A DNA stretch of 64,000 nt from Bacillus pumilus (GTDB lineage: Bacteria > Bacillota > Bacilli > Bacillales > Bacillaceae): NCBI RefSeq assembly GCF_009937765.1, contig NZ_CP047089.1, forward strand, positions 1,362,272 through 1,426,271, given 5' to 3'. Under the pieces are notes generated by a model, which did no database searches, had not been told where the DNA came from, and saw only the letters and a program-made list of their open reading frames with translations. Made by a program: the position numbers and the translations under genes. Position 1 is the first letter of the stretch, and each line of letters starts with the position of its first letter. Positions 1 through 8,836 of this stretch are shown piece after piece.

Positions 1-341
1 TCGAATATGGCGGCGTCACATATGAAATTGGGCAAGCGAATAATGCTCTTGTGTTCCCAGGGCTTGGCCTTGGAACGATTGTGTCTAAAGCACGCCTCAT
101 GACAGACAGCATGTTTGTTGCGAGTGCTGAAGCGATTGCCAGCATGGTCAATGTCGGAAAACCGGGTGCAGCAATGCTGCCAAGTGTCGATCAGCTTCGA
201 ACCGTTTCAGCGACAGTGGCTGTCCGTGTAGCGCAAGCAGCAATTGATGAAGGAATTGCAGAGGAAACACCAGAGGATCTCATTCAGGCTGTACAGGACG
301 CTATGTGGCATCCTGTATACAAAAAAATCAAAGCCATATAA
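1..341 (+). CDS. malS: NAD-dependent malic enzyme, C-terminal part (5' truncated by window)
   Basis: Oxidative decarboxylation of malate to pyruvate, in the cytoplasm. The open frame runs in from the left edge (first full codon at position 3) and covers the last 112 residues. It carries the conserved malic-enzyme C-terminal segment [16 protein letters not shown] at residues 8-23 of the fragment, which closes the NAD-binding domain, followed by the usual helical tail ending [11 protein letters not shown]. The gene converges on ytzB with a shared hairpin between them. In B. subtilis malS lies beside ytzB and ytoP, which supports the symbol; the N-terminal and catalytic parts cannot be seen, so the choice among malic-enzyme paralogues rests on context. 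Confidence 0.85.
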   Translation, partial: EYGGVTYEIGQANNALVFPGLGLGTIVSKARLMTDSMFVASAEAIASMVNVGKPGAAMLPSVDQLRTVSATVAVRVAQAAIDEGIAEETPEDLIQAVQDAMWHPVYKKIKAI

Positions 342-345
342 AAAA

Positions 346-379
346 GAAGCTTCGCAAGGATACACCTTTGCGAAGCTTT
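346..379. terminator. Bidirectional terminator between malS and ytzB
   Basis: Inverted repeat AAGCTTCGCAA / TTGCGAAGCTT with about 10 nt between the arms, A-rich on the left and T-rich on the right, placed between two convergent stop codons. Confidence 0.85.
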
Positions 380-384
380 CTTTA

Positions 385-699
385 TCAAGCCACAGAATCA
401 ATGACATCCACAATCATGCCTGTTTTGGCATCAATCATGACTTCGTACTGTTCAAGCTCGCCAAATGCTGAGCGAGTAATACCAGATTTGTACACATCAA
501 TCGTTTCACCATTTACGGTATACGGTTCTGGTACAGTATAAATCCAAGAGCCATCAATCGGGCCGCGCTGTTTAAAAGCGGATTTCACAATTTTTAATGC
601 TTTTTCAGACGAGATATACGTAGGGAAAAATACTTTCTTTGCAACAATTGCAGCGGCTACGCCAATACTCGCACCAATCAGAACATGTTTTAACTTCAA
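385..699 (-). CDS. ytzB: YtzB, small membrane-anchored PepSY-type protein
   Basis: A 104-residue protein of unknown function. Residues 5-20 (HVLIGASIGVAAAIVA) form one membrane segment at the N-terminus. The remainder resembles a single PepSY/YpeB-type domain: a helix with ALKIVKSAFK, then strands with YTVNGETIDVYKSGITR and YEVMIDAKTGMIVDV. The frame is open further upstream, but the convincing start is the TTG at 699 because GGAGGTG lies just before it and the length then equals that of B. subtilis YtzB. It is a single gene, convergent with malS and divergent from ytoP. PepSY domains often restrain proteases, but no partner is visible here. Confidence 0.85.
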   Translation of the reverse strand: MKLKHVLIGASIGVAAAIVAKKVFFPTYISSEKALKIVKSAFKQRGPIDGSWIYTVPEPYTVNGETIDVYKSGITRSAFGELEQYEVMIDAKTGMIVDVIDSVA

Positions 700-898
700 C
701 GTGCTGCACCTCCGTATTGCTGTTTTTTCCATTATACAAAACTTGTCCATTGATGTTAAGGAATCCGAATACTTGAAAGCATATTCAAAATTTCTGGAGA
801 GATACTTGGAAAACCGAAAGAATTCTTATAGTATAAAGTGAGTGTTATTTTTATAGGAATATATATGGTCATTACATAGAAACGAGGTAAATCGTAGA

Positions 899-1972
899 AT
901 GAATGAAGAAACATTGTCGCTTTTCCGAAATTTAACAGAATTACAAGGCACCCCAGGTAATGAGCACCATGTGCGTGCTTTTATGAAAAAGGAACTTGAA
1001 AAATATTCTGACGAACTCATTCAAGATCGTCTTGGCGGTGTGTTTGGGGTACGCAAGGGACCAGAAAATGCACCTAAAATCATGGTGGCTGGTCATATGG
1101 ATGAAGTGGGCTTCATGGTTTCATCCATTACGAAGAACGGAATGATACGCTTCCAAACACTAGGCGCCTGGTGGAGTCAAGTCATGCTGGCTCAGCGTGT
1201 CGACGTTCATACCGATCATGGTCCAATTCCTGGTGTCGTCTCTAGTACACCTCCTCATCTTCTAACACCAGAACAAAAAAGCAAACCTGTGAAACCATCA
1301 GACATGCTCATTGATATTGGTGCGGACAGTGAAGAAGAGGCAAAAGAACTTGGCATTCGTCCCGGACAGCAAATCGTGCCTGCAACAGTCTTTACCCCGA
1401 TGGCGAATCCTAAGAAGATTTTAGCGAAGGCTTGGGATAACCGCTATGGCTGCGGACTTGCGATTGAATTATTAAAAGAAATAAAAGACGAACCACTTTC
1501 ATGTCATCTGTATTCAGGTGCAACGGTTCAGGAAGAAGTAGGGCTTAGAGGGGCAGAAGTAGCTGCGAATATGATTCAGCCGGATCTGTTTTTTGCTTTA
1601 GATGCAAGTCCTGCTAACGATGTGACAGGTGACAAAACCCAATTTGGCCAGCTTGGAAAAGGTGCACTTCTACGAATTTTTGATCGAACCATGATTACGC
1701 ACCGCGGGATGAGAGACTTTGTGCTCGATACGGCTGAGTCAAACAGTATTCCATACCAATATTTCGTATCACCAGGTGGTACGGATGCTGGACGTGTTCA
1801 TATTTCAAACCAAGGCGTGCCTTCTGCTGTCATTGGAGTGTGCGCTCGCTACATTCACACAAGTCATTCAGTATTGCATGTGGATGACTACGCAGCGGCA
1901 AAAGAATTAATTGTCCGTCTTGTGAAAAACTGTGATCAAAGTACAGTGGATTCTATTTATCAACAGGTGTAA
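899..1972 (+). CDS. ytoP: M42-family glutamyl/aminoacyl aminopeptidase YtoP
   Basis: A cytoplasmic dizinc aminopeptidase that trims N-terminal residues from peptides. The 357-residue protein has the M42 landmarks in order: metal His66 and Asp68 in [10 protein letters not shown], bridging Asp180 in AWDNRYGCG, the catalytic Glu pair in [10 protein letters not shown] (212-213), Asp235 in [19 protein letters not shown] near 293-301 and the last metal His320 in YIHTSHS. The length is typical for the family. The ATG at 899 follows a GAGGT-like ribosome site. It is transcribed alone; downstream lie a dispersed repeat and a terminator hairpin. All metal ligands are present, so an active enzyme is expected; the natural substrate cannot be told from sequence. 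Confidence 0.93.
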   Translation: MNEETLSLFRNLTELQGTPGNEHHVRAFMKKELEKYSDELIQDRLGGVFGVRKGPENAPKIMVAGHMDEVGFMVSSITKNGMIRFQTLGAWWSQVMLAQRVDVHTDHGPIPGVVSSTPPHLLTPEQKSKPVKPSDMLIDIGADSEEEAKELGIRPGQQIVPATVFTPMANPKKILAKAWDNRYGCGLAIELLKEIKDEPLSCHLYSGATVQEEVGLRGAEVAANMIQPDLFFALDASPANDVTGDKTQFGQLGKGALLRIFDRTMITHRGMRDFVLDTAESNSIPYQYFVSPGGTDAGRVHISNQGVPSAVIGVCARYIHTSHSVLHVDDYAAAKELIVRLVKNCDQSTVDSIYQQV

Positions 1973-1978
1973 TTGTAA

Positions 1979-2100
1979 TCAGCATGTAGACAAACCCTCG
2001 CATTCTTTGTCAGGACTGCGTTCCGGTGCTCACGAATGTTCAATTTGCTCCACTTCGGTACTCGTCCTTCCTAGAATTCAAAGGTTTTCTATCACGCTGA
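1979..2100. repeat. Dispersed repeat with inverted ends, copy 1
   Basis: About 120 bp beginning TCAGCATGTAGACAAACCC and ending GGTTTTCTATCACGCTGA. The reverse complement of the left end matches the right end over roughly 27 bp with a few mismatches, so the element can fold on itself. A second copy in the same orientation lies at 50905-51026; both are followed by AAAGAA(G/A)ACAAA and a terminator hairpin. Inside, a TTCGGT/TCCGGT-type motif occurs twice. No reading frame is conserved, so it looks like a non-coding mobile or structural repeat. Confidence 0.7.
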
Positions 2101-2107
2101 AAAGAAG

Positions 2108-2146
2108 ACAAAGGGCTAAAATAAAGATCATTTTAGCCCTTTGTCA
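2108..2146 (+). terminator. Terminator of ytoP, behind the repeat
   Basis: Perfect 16-bp stem GACAAAGGGCTAAAAT / ATTTTAGCCCTTTGTC with a 7-nt loop. It directly follows repeat copy 1, so the repeat would be in the 3' untranslated region of ytoP. Confidence 0.75.
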
Positions 2147-2154
2147 ACAATCTA

Positions 2155-2185
2155 AGGCTGCCTCTTTTAAGAGAGCAGCCTTTTG
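2155..2185 (-). terminator. Terminator hairpin of ytoQ
   Basis: AAGGCTGC / GCAGCCTT stem right behind the ytoQ stop codon. Read leftwards it serves ytoQ; the right flank TTTTGTT could also stop rightward transcripts. Confidence 0.7.
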
Positions 2186-2632
2186 TTATTGCTGTTCAAA
2201 CACGTAAGATAACGCCTTGATCGCTTGGTTCACGGTTTCTACAGTGATATTCGCTTTATTTGATAGCTCCTTTAGTGGATGGTGCAGTTCTTTTGGGCGG
2301 ATCAAAATGAGAGGTTTCCCTTTCGCGATGGCAGCAGATGCATCCATTGCCGTGTTCCATTGTTTATATTTCTCACCAAAGCGGGCAATGACGATGTCTG
2401 ACTTGTTTAATAGGATCTCAGTACGAAAATTGTTCAAATCAGAAGCAGCATCATCTTTGAAAATGGCATTCGGCTGTTCACCTAAAATGTCCTCACCAAT
2501 GTGATCGGAGCGGTCATGATTCTCCATTGGACCTACAAATGTCACTGGCAGTTTCAACGATTGGCTTTTCTCCTTGATTTCATCACGCCACTGGCTATGA
2601 ATTTCTCCTGCTAAATAGACAGTTAATTGCAT
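2186..2632 (-). CDS. ytoQ: YtoQ family protein
   Basis: A 148-residue cytoplasmic protein of the YtoQ family, whose fold is thought to be related to nucleoside 2-deoxyribosyltransferases; its function is not established. It begins LTVYLAGEIHSQWRDEI and carries FVGPMENHDRSDHIG (about residues 32-46) and NKSDIVIARFGEKYKQWNT (about 76-94), the conserved stretches of the family as I recall them. The start is well set by AGGAGGAGAACGTT immediately before ATG. It is transcribed alone on the minus strand, convergent with ytoP and divergent from the following membrane protein. Confidence 0.85.
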   Translation of the reverse strand: MQLTVYLAGEIHSQWRDEIKEKSQSLKLPVTFVGPMENHDRSDHIGEDILGEQPNAIFKDDAASDLNNFRTEILLNKSDIVIARFGEKYKQWNTAMDASAAIAKGKPLILIRPKELHHPLKELSNKANITVETVNQAIKALSYVFEQQ

Positions 2633-2703
2633 AACGTTCTCCTCCTTTTGTACAAACTTAGTAAAGGTTTGCCCTGTTTCTTTTCATGTTACACAAGAAG
2701 TGC

Positions 2704-2779
2704 TTGATAAAGCAAAAAAAATATGATTATGATATTCATGGTAGAGACTATTTTTCATCGTAAGAATACTACATATAAT
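2704..2779 (+). promoter_or_regulatory. Sigma-A promoter candidates for the PTS-EIIC-like gene
   Basis: TTGATA (2704-2709), 18 nt, TATGAT (2728-2733) fits a vegetative promoter. A second -10-like TATAAT lies at 2774-2779 with only a poor -35. Either would give a leader of 50-90 nt. Confidence 0.5.
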
Positions 2780-2797
2780 GGGAAGGACAGACCTCTT

Positions 2798-2826
2798 CGT
2801 CTTTCCTATGAGAAAGCAGGAAGACG
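2798..2826 (+). promoter_or_regulatory. Leader hairpin that can cover the ribosome site
   Basis: CGTCTTTCC (2798-2806) is complementary, with one bulge, to GGAAGACG (2819-2826). The second arm contains the AGGAAG ribosome site of the next gene, so the fold would hide it. Confidence 0.4.
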
Positions 2827-2829
2827 ACG

Positions 2830-3861
2830 TTGATGACTTATTTGAAAAGAAAGGGAATTTCCCTTTCGCCAAAAGTGTACTTCATTGAAGCATTATCTTA
2901 TATGGCTTTAGGTCTATTTGCTACATTAGTAGTAGGTCTGATTTTAAAAACAGCAGGCGGTCTGTTATCACTTCCGCTCATTATCAAAATGGGTACACTC
3001 GCAATGGGACTTATGGGACCAGCGATTGGGGTAGCCGTTGCGTACCGGTTACAGGCATCACCTTTGATCATTTTTGCAAGTGTTGTCTCAGGTGCTGCAG
3101 GAGCAGAGCTTGGTGGACCTGCTGGTAGTTTTGTCGCAGCATTAATTGGTGTGGAAATCGGTAAGCTTGTCAGTGGTGAGACAAAAATTGATATCATTTT
3201 GACACCACTTGTCACCATCATCACTGGTTTTTCCACCGCTACTTTGATCGGCCCTGGGATTGAAGCTATGATGACAGGGCTTGGCAGGCTCATCATGTGG
3301 GGGACTGACCAAAGTCCGCTGATCATGGGCATGCTAGTAGCGACCATTGTTGGACTTGCCCTCAGCTCACCAATTTCAAGTGCTGCGCTTGCGCTTATGC
3401 TTGACTTAAGTGGTCTTGCTGCTGGTGCTGCAACGATCGGCTGCTGCGCTCAAATGGTCGGCTTTGCCGCTGCAGGTTTTAGAGAAAATCGTTTTGGCGG
3501 ACTTGCCGCTGTCGGTATTGGCACGTCAAAATTGCAGCTACCGAACATTGTGAAAAATCCCCTTATCCTTATTCCGCCGACGGTAGCGGGCCTCATTCTC
3601 GCACCAATTGGTATTATTGGCTTTGGGATGGTCAATAATGCGGCAGGGGCAGGAATGGGAACGAGTGGTCTTGTTGGACAGCTCATGACACTAACCGTTA
3701 TGGGGTTTCATCCATCCGTTTTTCTAGCGATTACTCTTTTGCATATCGTTGGCCCGGCAGTGATTAGTTTGGTAGTATCAGAATGGATGAGAAAGAAAGG
3801 CTATATACAATTCGGAGATTTAACCATACAAACTGGAGGAATGAAACATGAAAAAAATTGA
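2830..3861 (+). CDS. PTS EIIC-like (PTS_EIIC_2 family) integral membrane protein
   Basis: A 343-residue, Gly/Ala-rich protein with about nine or ten membrane segments. I recognise it as the PTS_EIIC_2 family (Pfam PF13303), related to sugar permease domains but without EIIA or EIIB parts; substrate unknown. Recurrent glycine-rich loops such as [14 protein letters not shown] and [16 protein letters not shown] look like re-entrant transport loops. AGGAAG favours TTG at 2830 as the start, with ATG at 2833 equally possible. Its 3' end overlaps ytpP by 14 bp, so translation is probably coupled and the protein may be co-expressed with the ytpPQR group. The name phosphotransferase should not be taken literally, because no phosphorylation site can be seen. 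Confidence 0.75.
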   Translation: MMTYLKRKGISLSPKVYFIEALSYMALGLFATLVVGLILKTAGGLLSLPLIIKMGTLAMGLMGPAIGVAVAYRLQASPLIIFASVVSGAAGAELGGPAGSFVAALIGVEIGKLVSGETKIDIILTPLVTIITGFSTATLIGPGIEAMMTGLGRLIMWGTDQSPLIMGMLVATIVGLALSSPISSAALALMLDLSGLAAGAATIGCCAQMVGFAAAGFRENRFGGLAAVGIGTSKLQLPNIVKNPLILIPPTVAGLILAPIGIIGFGMVNNAAGAGMGTSGLVGQLMTLTVMGFHPSVFLAITLLHIVGPAVISLVVSEWMRKKGYIQFGDLTIQTGGMKHEKN

Positions 3862-4168
3862 ATCAAACGAAGAATTACAAAAAGTGATTCAAGAAGACTT
3901 AACCGTACTGCTATTTTCAGCGGACTGGTGCCCAGACTGCACCTTTATCGAACCAATCTTGCCAGAGCTTGAAGCAAACTACCCAGAATTTGAGTACTTT
4001 TATGTGGATAGAGATCAATTTATTGATACTTGCGCAGAGTGGGAAATTTACGGCATTCCAAGCTTTTTAGTATTTAAAAATGGACAAGAGATTAACCGCT
4101 TTGTCAGCAAGGATCGTAAAACGAAGGAAGAGATTGAAGCATTTTTAACAGATTCTCTTTCTAAATAA
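3848..4168 (+). CDS. ytpP: Thioredoxin-like protein YtpP
   Basis: A cytoplasmic thioredoxin-fold protein of 106 residues. The active site is WCPDC (residues 27-31) in place of the WCGPC of thioredoxin, and the cis-proline loop is YGIPSF near residue 75. This fits a thiol-disulfide oxidoreductase with altered redox potential; its partner is unknown. GGAGGA precedes the start, which overlaps the end of the upstream membrane-protein gene. It heads ytpP-ytpQ-ytpR, with 19 bp to ytpQ, the same arrangement as in B. subtilis. Confidence 0.9.
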   Translation: MKKIESNEELQKVIQEDLTVLLFSADWCPDCTFIEPILPELEANYPEFEYFYVDRDQFIDTCAEWEIYGIPSFLVFKNGQEINRFVSKDRKTKEEIEAFLTDSLSK

Positions 4169-4187
4169 TGAAAGGAGAGTCTCAACC

Positions 4188-5000
4188 ATGGCAAAAATGA
4201 CATCAAGACAGCTTGCGAATGAACTCAAAAGCCGTCTGACAAATGACAACTGGTCACACCAGTTTGACCGAGAAAAAGATACACTTCGTATTGAAGATAA
4301 ACAAACAGGTAAAGGGATCACACTAGAGCTCCCGCCGATCATTGCAAAGTGGGAAGTAAAGCCTGATGAAACATTGGACGAGATCGTCTATTATGTGAAA
4401 GAGGCGCTAAGTGCCATGAAAGGCGAAGCGCAGCACATCTCAGGAAAAGAAAAGCAAATTTATCCGGTCATTCGATCTACTTCCTTTCCCGAGGCATCAA
4501 GTGATGGCATCCCGCTCGTTTTTGATGAGCATACAGCTGAAACGAGAATCTACTATGCACTTGACCTTGGAAGCACCTACAGATTAATTGATGAAAAGAT
4601 GCTTCAAAAGGAAAACTGGACAAAAGAACGAATCAGGGAAACTGCTAGCTTCAATGTCCGCTCACTTGAAACTGTAGTGAAAATGGATGAAGTGGCAGGC
4701 AACCGGTTTTATTTCTTCCGTGCGAATGACGGATATGATGCGAGCAGACTTTTAAATGAATCGATCTTACAAGAATACGCGCAAAAAATAGAAGGGCAGA
4801 TGGCTATCTCTGTTCCCCATCAAGATGTATTCATTATTGCAGATGTTTGCAATGAATCAGGCTATGATATTTTAGGACAGATGTCGATGAGCTTCTTCGC
4901 CAGCGGCACGGTTCCGATTACCGCATTGTCATTTTTATATGATGAGGGTAAGCTTGAACCGATCTTTATTCTTGCTAAAAGCAGACCAAAACAGCAGTAG
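4188..5000 (+). CDS. ytpQ: DUF1444 family protein YtpQ
   Basis: A 270-residue cytoplasmic protein of the DUF1444 family (YtpQ); no biochemical function is established. It has no signal peptide or membrane segment. Visible features are an N-terminal charged helical part ([17 protein letters not shown]), a central [11 protein letters not shown] stretch near residue 86 and a strand-rich second half ending in [18 protein letters not shown] is well spaced from ATG 4188. It sits between ytpP and ytpR with short gaps on both sides, so the three genes form one transcription unit. Confidence 0.85.
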   Translation: MAKMTSRQLANELKSRLTNDNWSHQFDREKDTLRIEDKQTGKGITLELPPIIAKWEVKPDETLDEIVYYVKEALSAMKGEAQHISGKEKQIYPVIRSTSFPEASSDGIPLVFDEHTAETRIYYALDLGSTYRLIDEKMLQKENWTKERIRETASFNVRSLETVVKMDEVAGNRFYFFRANDGYDASRLLNESILQEYAQKIEGQMAISVPHQDVFIIADVCNESGYDILGQMSMSFFASGTVPITALSFLYDEGKLEPIFILAKSRPKQQ

Positions 5001-5016
5001 AAGGGAATTTTGAAGA

Positions 5017-5622
5017 ATGAACGTTTTTTATAATGCAGAAGGTGTAGGCGACACACTCCTTATTTCATTGAAAGATGTACCGAGAGAAGAAGTAGATCAT
5101 GAGACGTTTGGAGATGTCGTAAGAATCTTCAATCAAGAAACAAAAGAAACAACAGGCTTTAATATCTTCAATGCGTCCACTTACATGAAAATTGAAGAAA
5201 ACGGATCTGTACCGCTTTCTGAAACAATTGTTCAAGATATCAACGAAATTTTAAACCGCAACGGTGTTAGTGAAACGTTGACTGTCGATCTATCACCAAA
5301 ATTTGTTGTCGGTTATGTAAAGGAAAAAGAAAAGCATCCGAATGCAGATAAACTAAACATTTGCCAAGTGGATGTTGGCGATGAAACATTACAAATCGTG
5401 TGCGGTGCACCAAACGTTGATCAAGGACAATACGTCGTGGTTGCGAAGGTTGGCGCAGTAATGCCAAGCGGTTTAATCATCAAAGATGCTGAGCTAAGAG
5501 GTGTTCCATCAAGCGGAATGATTTGTTCAGCAAAAGAACTAGATCTTCCAGACGCGCCTGCTGAAAAAGGGATTCTTGTTCTAGAGGGAAGCCATCAAGC
5601 TGGCGAACCCTTTCAAGCTTAA
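5017..5622 (+). CDS. ytpR: YtpR, tRNA-binding (EMAP/PheT N-terminal-like) domain protein
   Basis: A 201-residue protein whose second half is an OB-fold tRNA-binding domain as found at the N-terminus of PheT and in MetRS-like proteins: [25 protein letters not shown] (about 92-116), [26 protein letters not shown] (about 127-152) and [16 protein letters not shown] (about 160-175). The first half (about 90 residues) is a DUF4479-type domain of unknown role. The family is free-standing and is thought to bind structured RNA, but its target is not known. It is the last gene of the ytpPQR unit and is followed by a strong terminator. Confidence 0.88.
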   Translation: MNVFYNAEGVGDTLLISLKDVPREEVDHETFGDVVRIFNQETKETTGFNIFNASTYMKIEENGSVPLSETIVQDINEILNRNGVSETLTVDLSPKFVVGYVKEKEKHPNADKLNICQVDVGDETLQIVCGAPNVDQGQYVVVAKVGAVMPSGLIIKDAELRGVPSSGMICSAKELDLPDAPAEKGILVLEGSHQAGEPFQA

Positions 5623-5665
5623 CCTCCCATAAACGGGCACATCAGAGCGAAGAATGTGTTATACC

Positions 5666-5697
5666 AAAAGTCACTAAGTACGTACTTAGTGACTTTT
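5666..5697 (+). terminator. Terminator of ytpPQR, a perfect 32-bp palindrome
   Basis: AAAAGTCACTAAGTAC is followed at once by its exact reverse complement and a T run. The palindrome has no spacer, so the loop must open inside the GTAC centre. Confidence 0.85.
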
Positions 5698-5764
5698 TTT
5701 CATCTACAAACAGTACAAATAGCAAGGAGCGGCACTTTTCTCGCTTTTCTGCATGAAAAAGCAA

Positions 5765-5773
5765 TGGTATACT
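5765..5773 (+). promoter_or_regulatory. Extended -10 promoter candidate for sftA
   Basis: TGGTATACT matches TGnTATAAT in all but one base; the -35 region is poor. It lies about 50 bp upstream of the sftA start. Confidence 0.45.
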
Positions 5774-5818
5774 AAAAATCGCCCAAGAAAACGTAAGGGG
5801 AGTTAAAGTGAGTGATAA

Positions 5819-8533
5819 ATGATGAGTTGGTTAGATAAATTTTTTAGTGTATTTTTAGGTGAAGAACAGAAAGAAGAAAAAGCTTTGAGACCTGAAGAAG
5901 GTCCAGTTGCACCAAAGCAACCAGTTTTTGAACAGCATAAAGAATATAAAAAAATTGAAGATACAAAAGTCTATTATGAATATCCGACAGGCAACTTCCG
6001 CTTTCCGCTTGTTCCAGATGAACCTCAGCGTGACGGAGTAAAGCAGGAAAGAAGACGCCCGAAGCAAGGCCAGTCAATGGCTAAGCAAAAGACCTATGAG
6101 TCAAAACAAACGGTGCAGCCTGACACCAATAAAAAGCCATTCAAACCAGAGCAGATTCCATCACCAATTTATGGCTATCATCAGGATATGCGCCCAAAAC
6201 GAACAGAAGCAAAAGAAGAATTATCTTCTGTTCAAATGAAAGCAGCGGAAACAGCGCAACGTGTCACCCTGTTATCTGAAGAGGCAGAGCGTGAACGAAA
6301 TGTCAGACAGCAAATGAACATTCCATCAATACGGAAAGAAAATCGTATGGAAGAAACAGTTCCAGCCCCAGCAGAAGAAAGAGTGGACGTCAAAACAGAC
6401 GTGACCCCGCTTACTTTGCAAGAGGAACTCGCTTATCACGATCACGTTCAATCGACGATGGAGCGTTTAAATGAAGAGCCTCTTAATCAAACAGAGGAAA
6501 AAGAGCCAGCCTTTTCTGAGCCTCAAGACTATATTGAAGCTGACTTACATAATCAGCAAGCCGAAGTATATCACGAACCGCCGGTAGAAACTGAGCCTGT
6601 ACAGGATGTTTCGGGTGAAAACGAAGAAATACAAGACGAGCCGGTAGAACAGTTTGTCGACCATACTCAGGAAATAGAACCATTGACATTCGAAACAGCG
6701 GAAAACACACATTCCGCTATTGAAATGGAAGTAGACATGCCGGCAGAAGAAGTAGAGGTACTAGACGACATCTCAGCAGAACCTGTCGAGGAAATAGAAG
6801 CTGATTCCACTTTAGACCATCAAGAAGAAGTGTCAGCGGCAGCATTGGAAGAAACTGAACCAGTTGCCGAGTATGATCTGCAAGAAGATCAAGTGAAGCC
6901 AATAGAACAAGAAGCAGACGAACAGACAGCTACTGAACGAGTAGAACCGGTCATAGAGCAGCGAGAAAAGCAAGAACAAGTGCATGAAGTGATGGAAGAA
7001 AAACCGAAACAGGCATCTCCTCAGCCACAACGTGCAAGCGGACAAACCTCAACGGTTCCTTTTAACGTCATGATGTTAAAAAGTGATCAGCGCGTGCAAG
7101 GACAAAAGAAAGCAGCAGATGCAAAGGGATATGTGTTTCCAAGCCTCGCCCTTTTAGACGTACCTCCAGCTCAAAAAGAAGAGGACGGGACATGGGTGAA
7201 AGAGCGGGCAGAGCTGCTCAATGCCACGCTGAAAAATTTCAATGTCAGAGCAAGTGTTGTTCATGTCACGCAAGGCCCTTCTGTGACAAGGTTTGAAGTA
7301 CATCCAGAACCAGGTGTCAAAGTGAATAAAATTACGAACCTGTCAGATGATATTAAACTCAGTTTGTCCGCAAAGGATATACGAATTGAAGCACCGATTC
7401 CAGGAAAGAACACGATCGGGATTGAAGTGCCGAACCTTCACAGTAAAATGGTTTTCTTAAGAGAGATGATCAGAAGCAGTGCGTTTAGAGACAATCCATC
7501 TCCTTTAACAGCAGCACTCGGATTAGATATCTCAGGACAGCCTGTTGTCGTTGATCTGCAAAAAATGCCGCATGGCTTAATTGCTGGAGCAACAGGTTCA
7601 GGAAAAAGTGTTTGCATCAATACCATTTTAGTGAGCTTAATGTTTAAAGCATCACCAGATGAAGTGAAAATGCTGTTAATCGACCCTAAAATGGTTGAAT
7701 TAGCGCCGTATAATCATATTCCGCATCTCGTGAGTCCTGTTATCACCGATGCCAAGACAGCGACAGCTGCTCTGAAATGGGTAGTAGATGAAATGGAAAG
7801 ACGCTACGAGTTGTTTGCGCACTCTGGTGTGAGAGAAATTAAACGATTCAATGAGCTTTTTAAAGAAAAACAAATGGGTGAAAAATTGCCTTATCTTGTT
7901 GTAGTGATCGATGAGCTCGCTGATTTAATGATGGTCGCACCAAATGAAGTCGAAGAAAGCATTTGCCGAATTGCGCAGAAAGCAAGAGCGTGCGGCATTC
8001 ACTTATTGATTGCGACACAAAGACCTTCTGTTGATGTCATCACAGGTCTAATTAAAGCCAATATTCCAACAAGAATTGCTTTCTCTGTCTCAAGTCAGGT
8101 CGATTCTAGAACGATCATCGACATGGCAGGTGCAGAAAAGCTTCTCGGAAAAGGAGACATGCTCTTCTTAGAAAATGGCTCCGGCAAGCCGACGAGACTG
8201 CAAGGGAACTTTGTATCAGACCGTGAGATCGATGAAGTAGTGGCACATGTTAGAAAACAGCGGAAGCCGGTGTTCCTTTTCGAACAGGAGGAATTAATGC
8301 TCCAAGGCTCTGCGATTACAGATGAAGATGAATTGTTTATGGATGCGTGCCGTTTTGCCATTGAGCAAAATAGCGCTAGTACATCGAGTTTGCAGAGAAG
8401 ATTTAGAATTGGCTACAATCGTGCTGCGAGATTGATCGACATGATGGAACGCGAGGGCATGATCTCTGGTGCAAAAGGCAGTAAGCCAAGGGAAGTCCTC
8501 ATGACACTGAGTGACTTAGAACAGTTGATCTAA
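5819..8533 (+). CDS. sftA: DNA translocase SftA (soluble FtsK/SpoIIIE family)
   Basis: A septum-associated, ATP-driven DNA translocase that helps clear chromosomal DNA from the closing septum. The 904-residue protein has no membrane segments, which separates it from SpoIIIE. After a short conserved start (SWLDKFFSVFLG) comes a long acidic, low-complexity linker (about 50-405) rich in Glu, Pro, Val and Gln. The motor follows, with Walker A GATGSGKS at 590-597 and Walker B VVVIDELAD near 692-700, then a C-terminal winged-helix gamma domain (SSLQRRFRIGYNRAARLIDMME). Start is ATG 5819 or the adjacent ATG 5822; the ribosome site (GGGGAG) is rather distant. murC follows in the same direction, as in B. 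subtilis. Confidence 0.93.
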   Translation: MMSWLDKFFSVFLGEEQKEEKALRPEEGPVAPKQPVFEQHKEYKKIEDTKVYYEYPTGNFRFPLVPDEPQRDGVKQERRRPKQGQSMAKQKTYESKQTVQPDTNKKPFKPEQIPSPIYGYHQDMRPKRTEAKEELSSVQMKAAETAQRVTLLSEEAERERNVRQQMNIPSIRKENRMEETVPAPAEERVDVKTDVTPLTLQEELAYHDHVQSTMERLNEEPLNQTEEKEPAFSEPQDYIEADLHNQQAEVYHEPPVETEPVQDVSGENEEIQDEPVEQFVDHTQEIEPLTFETAENTHSAIEMEVDMPAEEVEVLDDISAEPVEEIEADSTLDHQEEVSAAALEETEPVAEYDLQEDQVKPIEQEADEQTATERVEPVIEQREKQEQVHEVMEEKPKQASPQPQRASGQTSTVPFNVMMLKSDQRVQGQKKAADAKGYVFPSLALLDVPPAQKEEDGTWVKERAELLNATLKNFNVRASVVHVTQGPSVTRFEVHPEPGVKVNKITNLSDDIKLSLSAKDIRIEAPIPGKNTIGIEVPNLHSKMVFLREMIRSSAFRDNPSPLTAALGLDISGQPVVVDLQKMPHGLIAGATGSGKSVCINTILVSLMFKASPDEVKMLLIDPKMVELAPYNHIPHLVSPVITDAKTATAALKWVVDEMERRYELFAHSGVREIKRFNELFKEKQMGEKLPYLVVVIDELADLMMVAPNEVEESICRIAQKARACGIHLLIATQRPSVDVITGLIKANIPTRIAFSVSSQVDSRTIIDMAGAEKLLGKGDMLFLENGSGKPTRLQGNFVSDREIDEVVAHVRKQRKPVFLFEQEELMLQGSAITDEDELFMDACRFAIEQNSASTSSLQRRFRIGYNRAARLIDMMEREGMISGAKGSKPREVLMTLSDLEQLI

Positions 8534-8836
8534 ACAAACCACTTCATTTTTTTCATAAACATGGTATGATAGCACATAGGTGCAATTTTGGAATTGGACG
8601 CTTTTCGCATGCCTGTCAGAACGCTTTTGTATGTAAAATGAGCGAAATCAGGTGTTAGAAATAGGAAAGTTGTCGGATACTAATCATAGTTAATATTGAT
8701 TAGAATAGGAAGATCGGAAAAAAATCTTTATTTGGAGCTGCGATCTGTGAACCGCTAGAGGCGAAAATCACAAGTTGCAAATTGAAATGAGCGTCATATA
8801 CTGTAAGTCAGATAGACGTTTGTTGGAGGTACAATT
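8534..8836 (+). promoter_or_regulatory. sftA-murC intergenic region with extended -10 promoter candidate
   Basis: 303 bp without a gene. TGGTATGAT at 8562-8570 is an extended -10 element without a clear -35. A hairpin CTAATCA / TGATTAG (8680-8703) lies midway in the likely murC leader. I recognise no riboswitch or operator here. Confidence 0.4.

Noticed and set aside
1932-2207. Open frame over repeat copy 1 that would encode a 91-residue protein
   Set aside because: It starts inside ytoP, crosses the repeat and two terminator hairpins, and has no ribosome site; copy 2 of the repeat does not keep the frame.
8680-8703. Hairpin in the murC leader as a riboswitch
   Set aside because: Only a 7-bp stem with a 10-nt loop; no known riboswitch core is visible.
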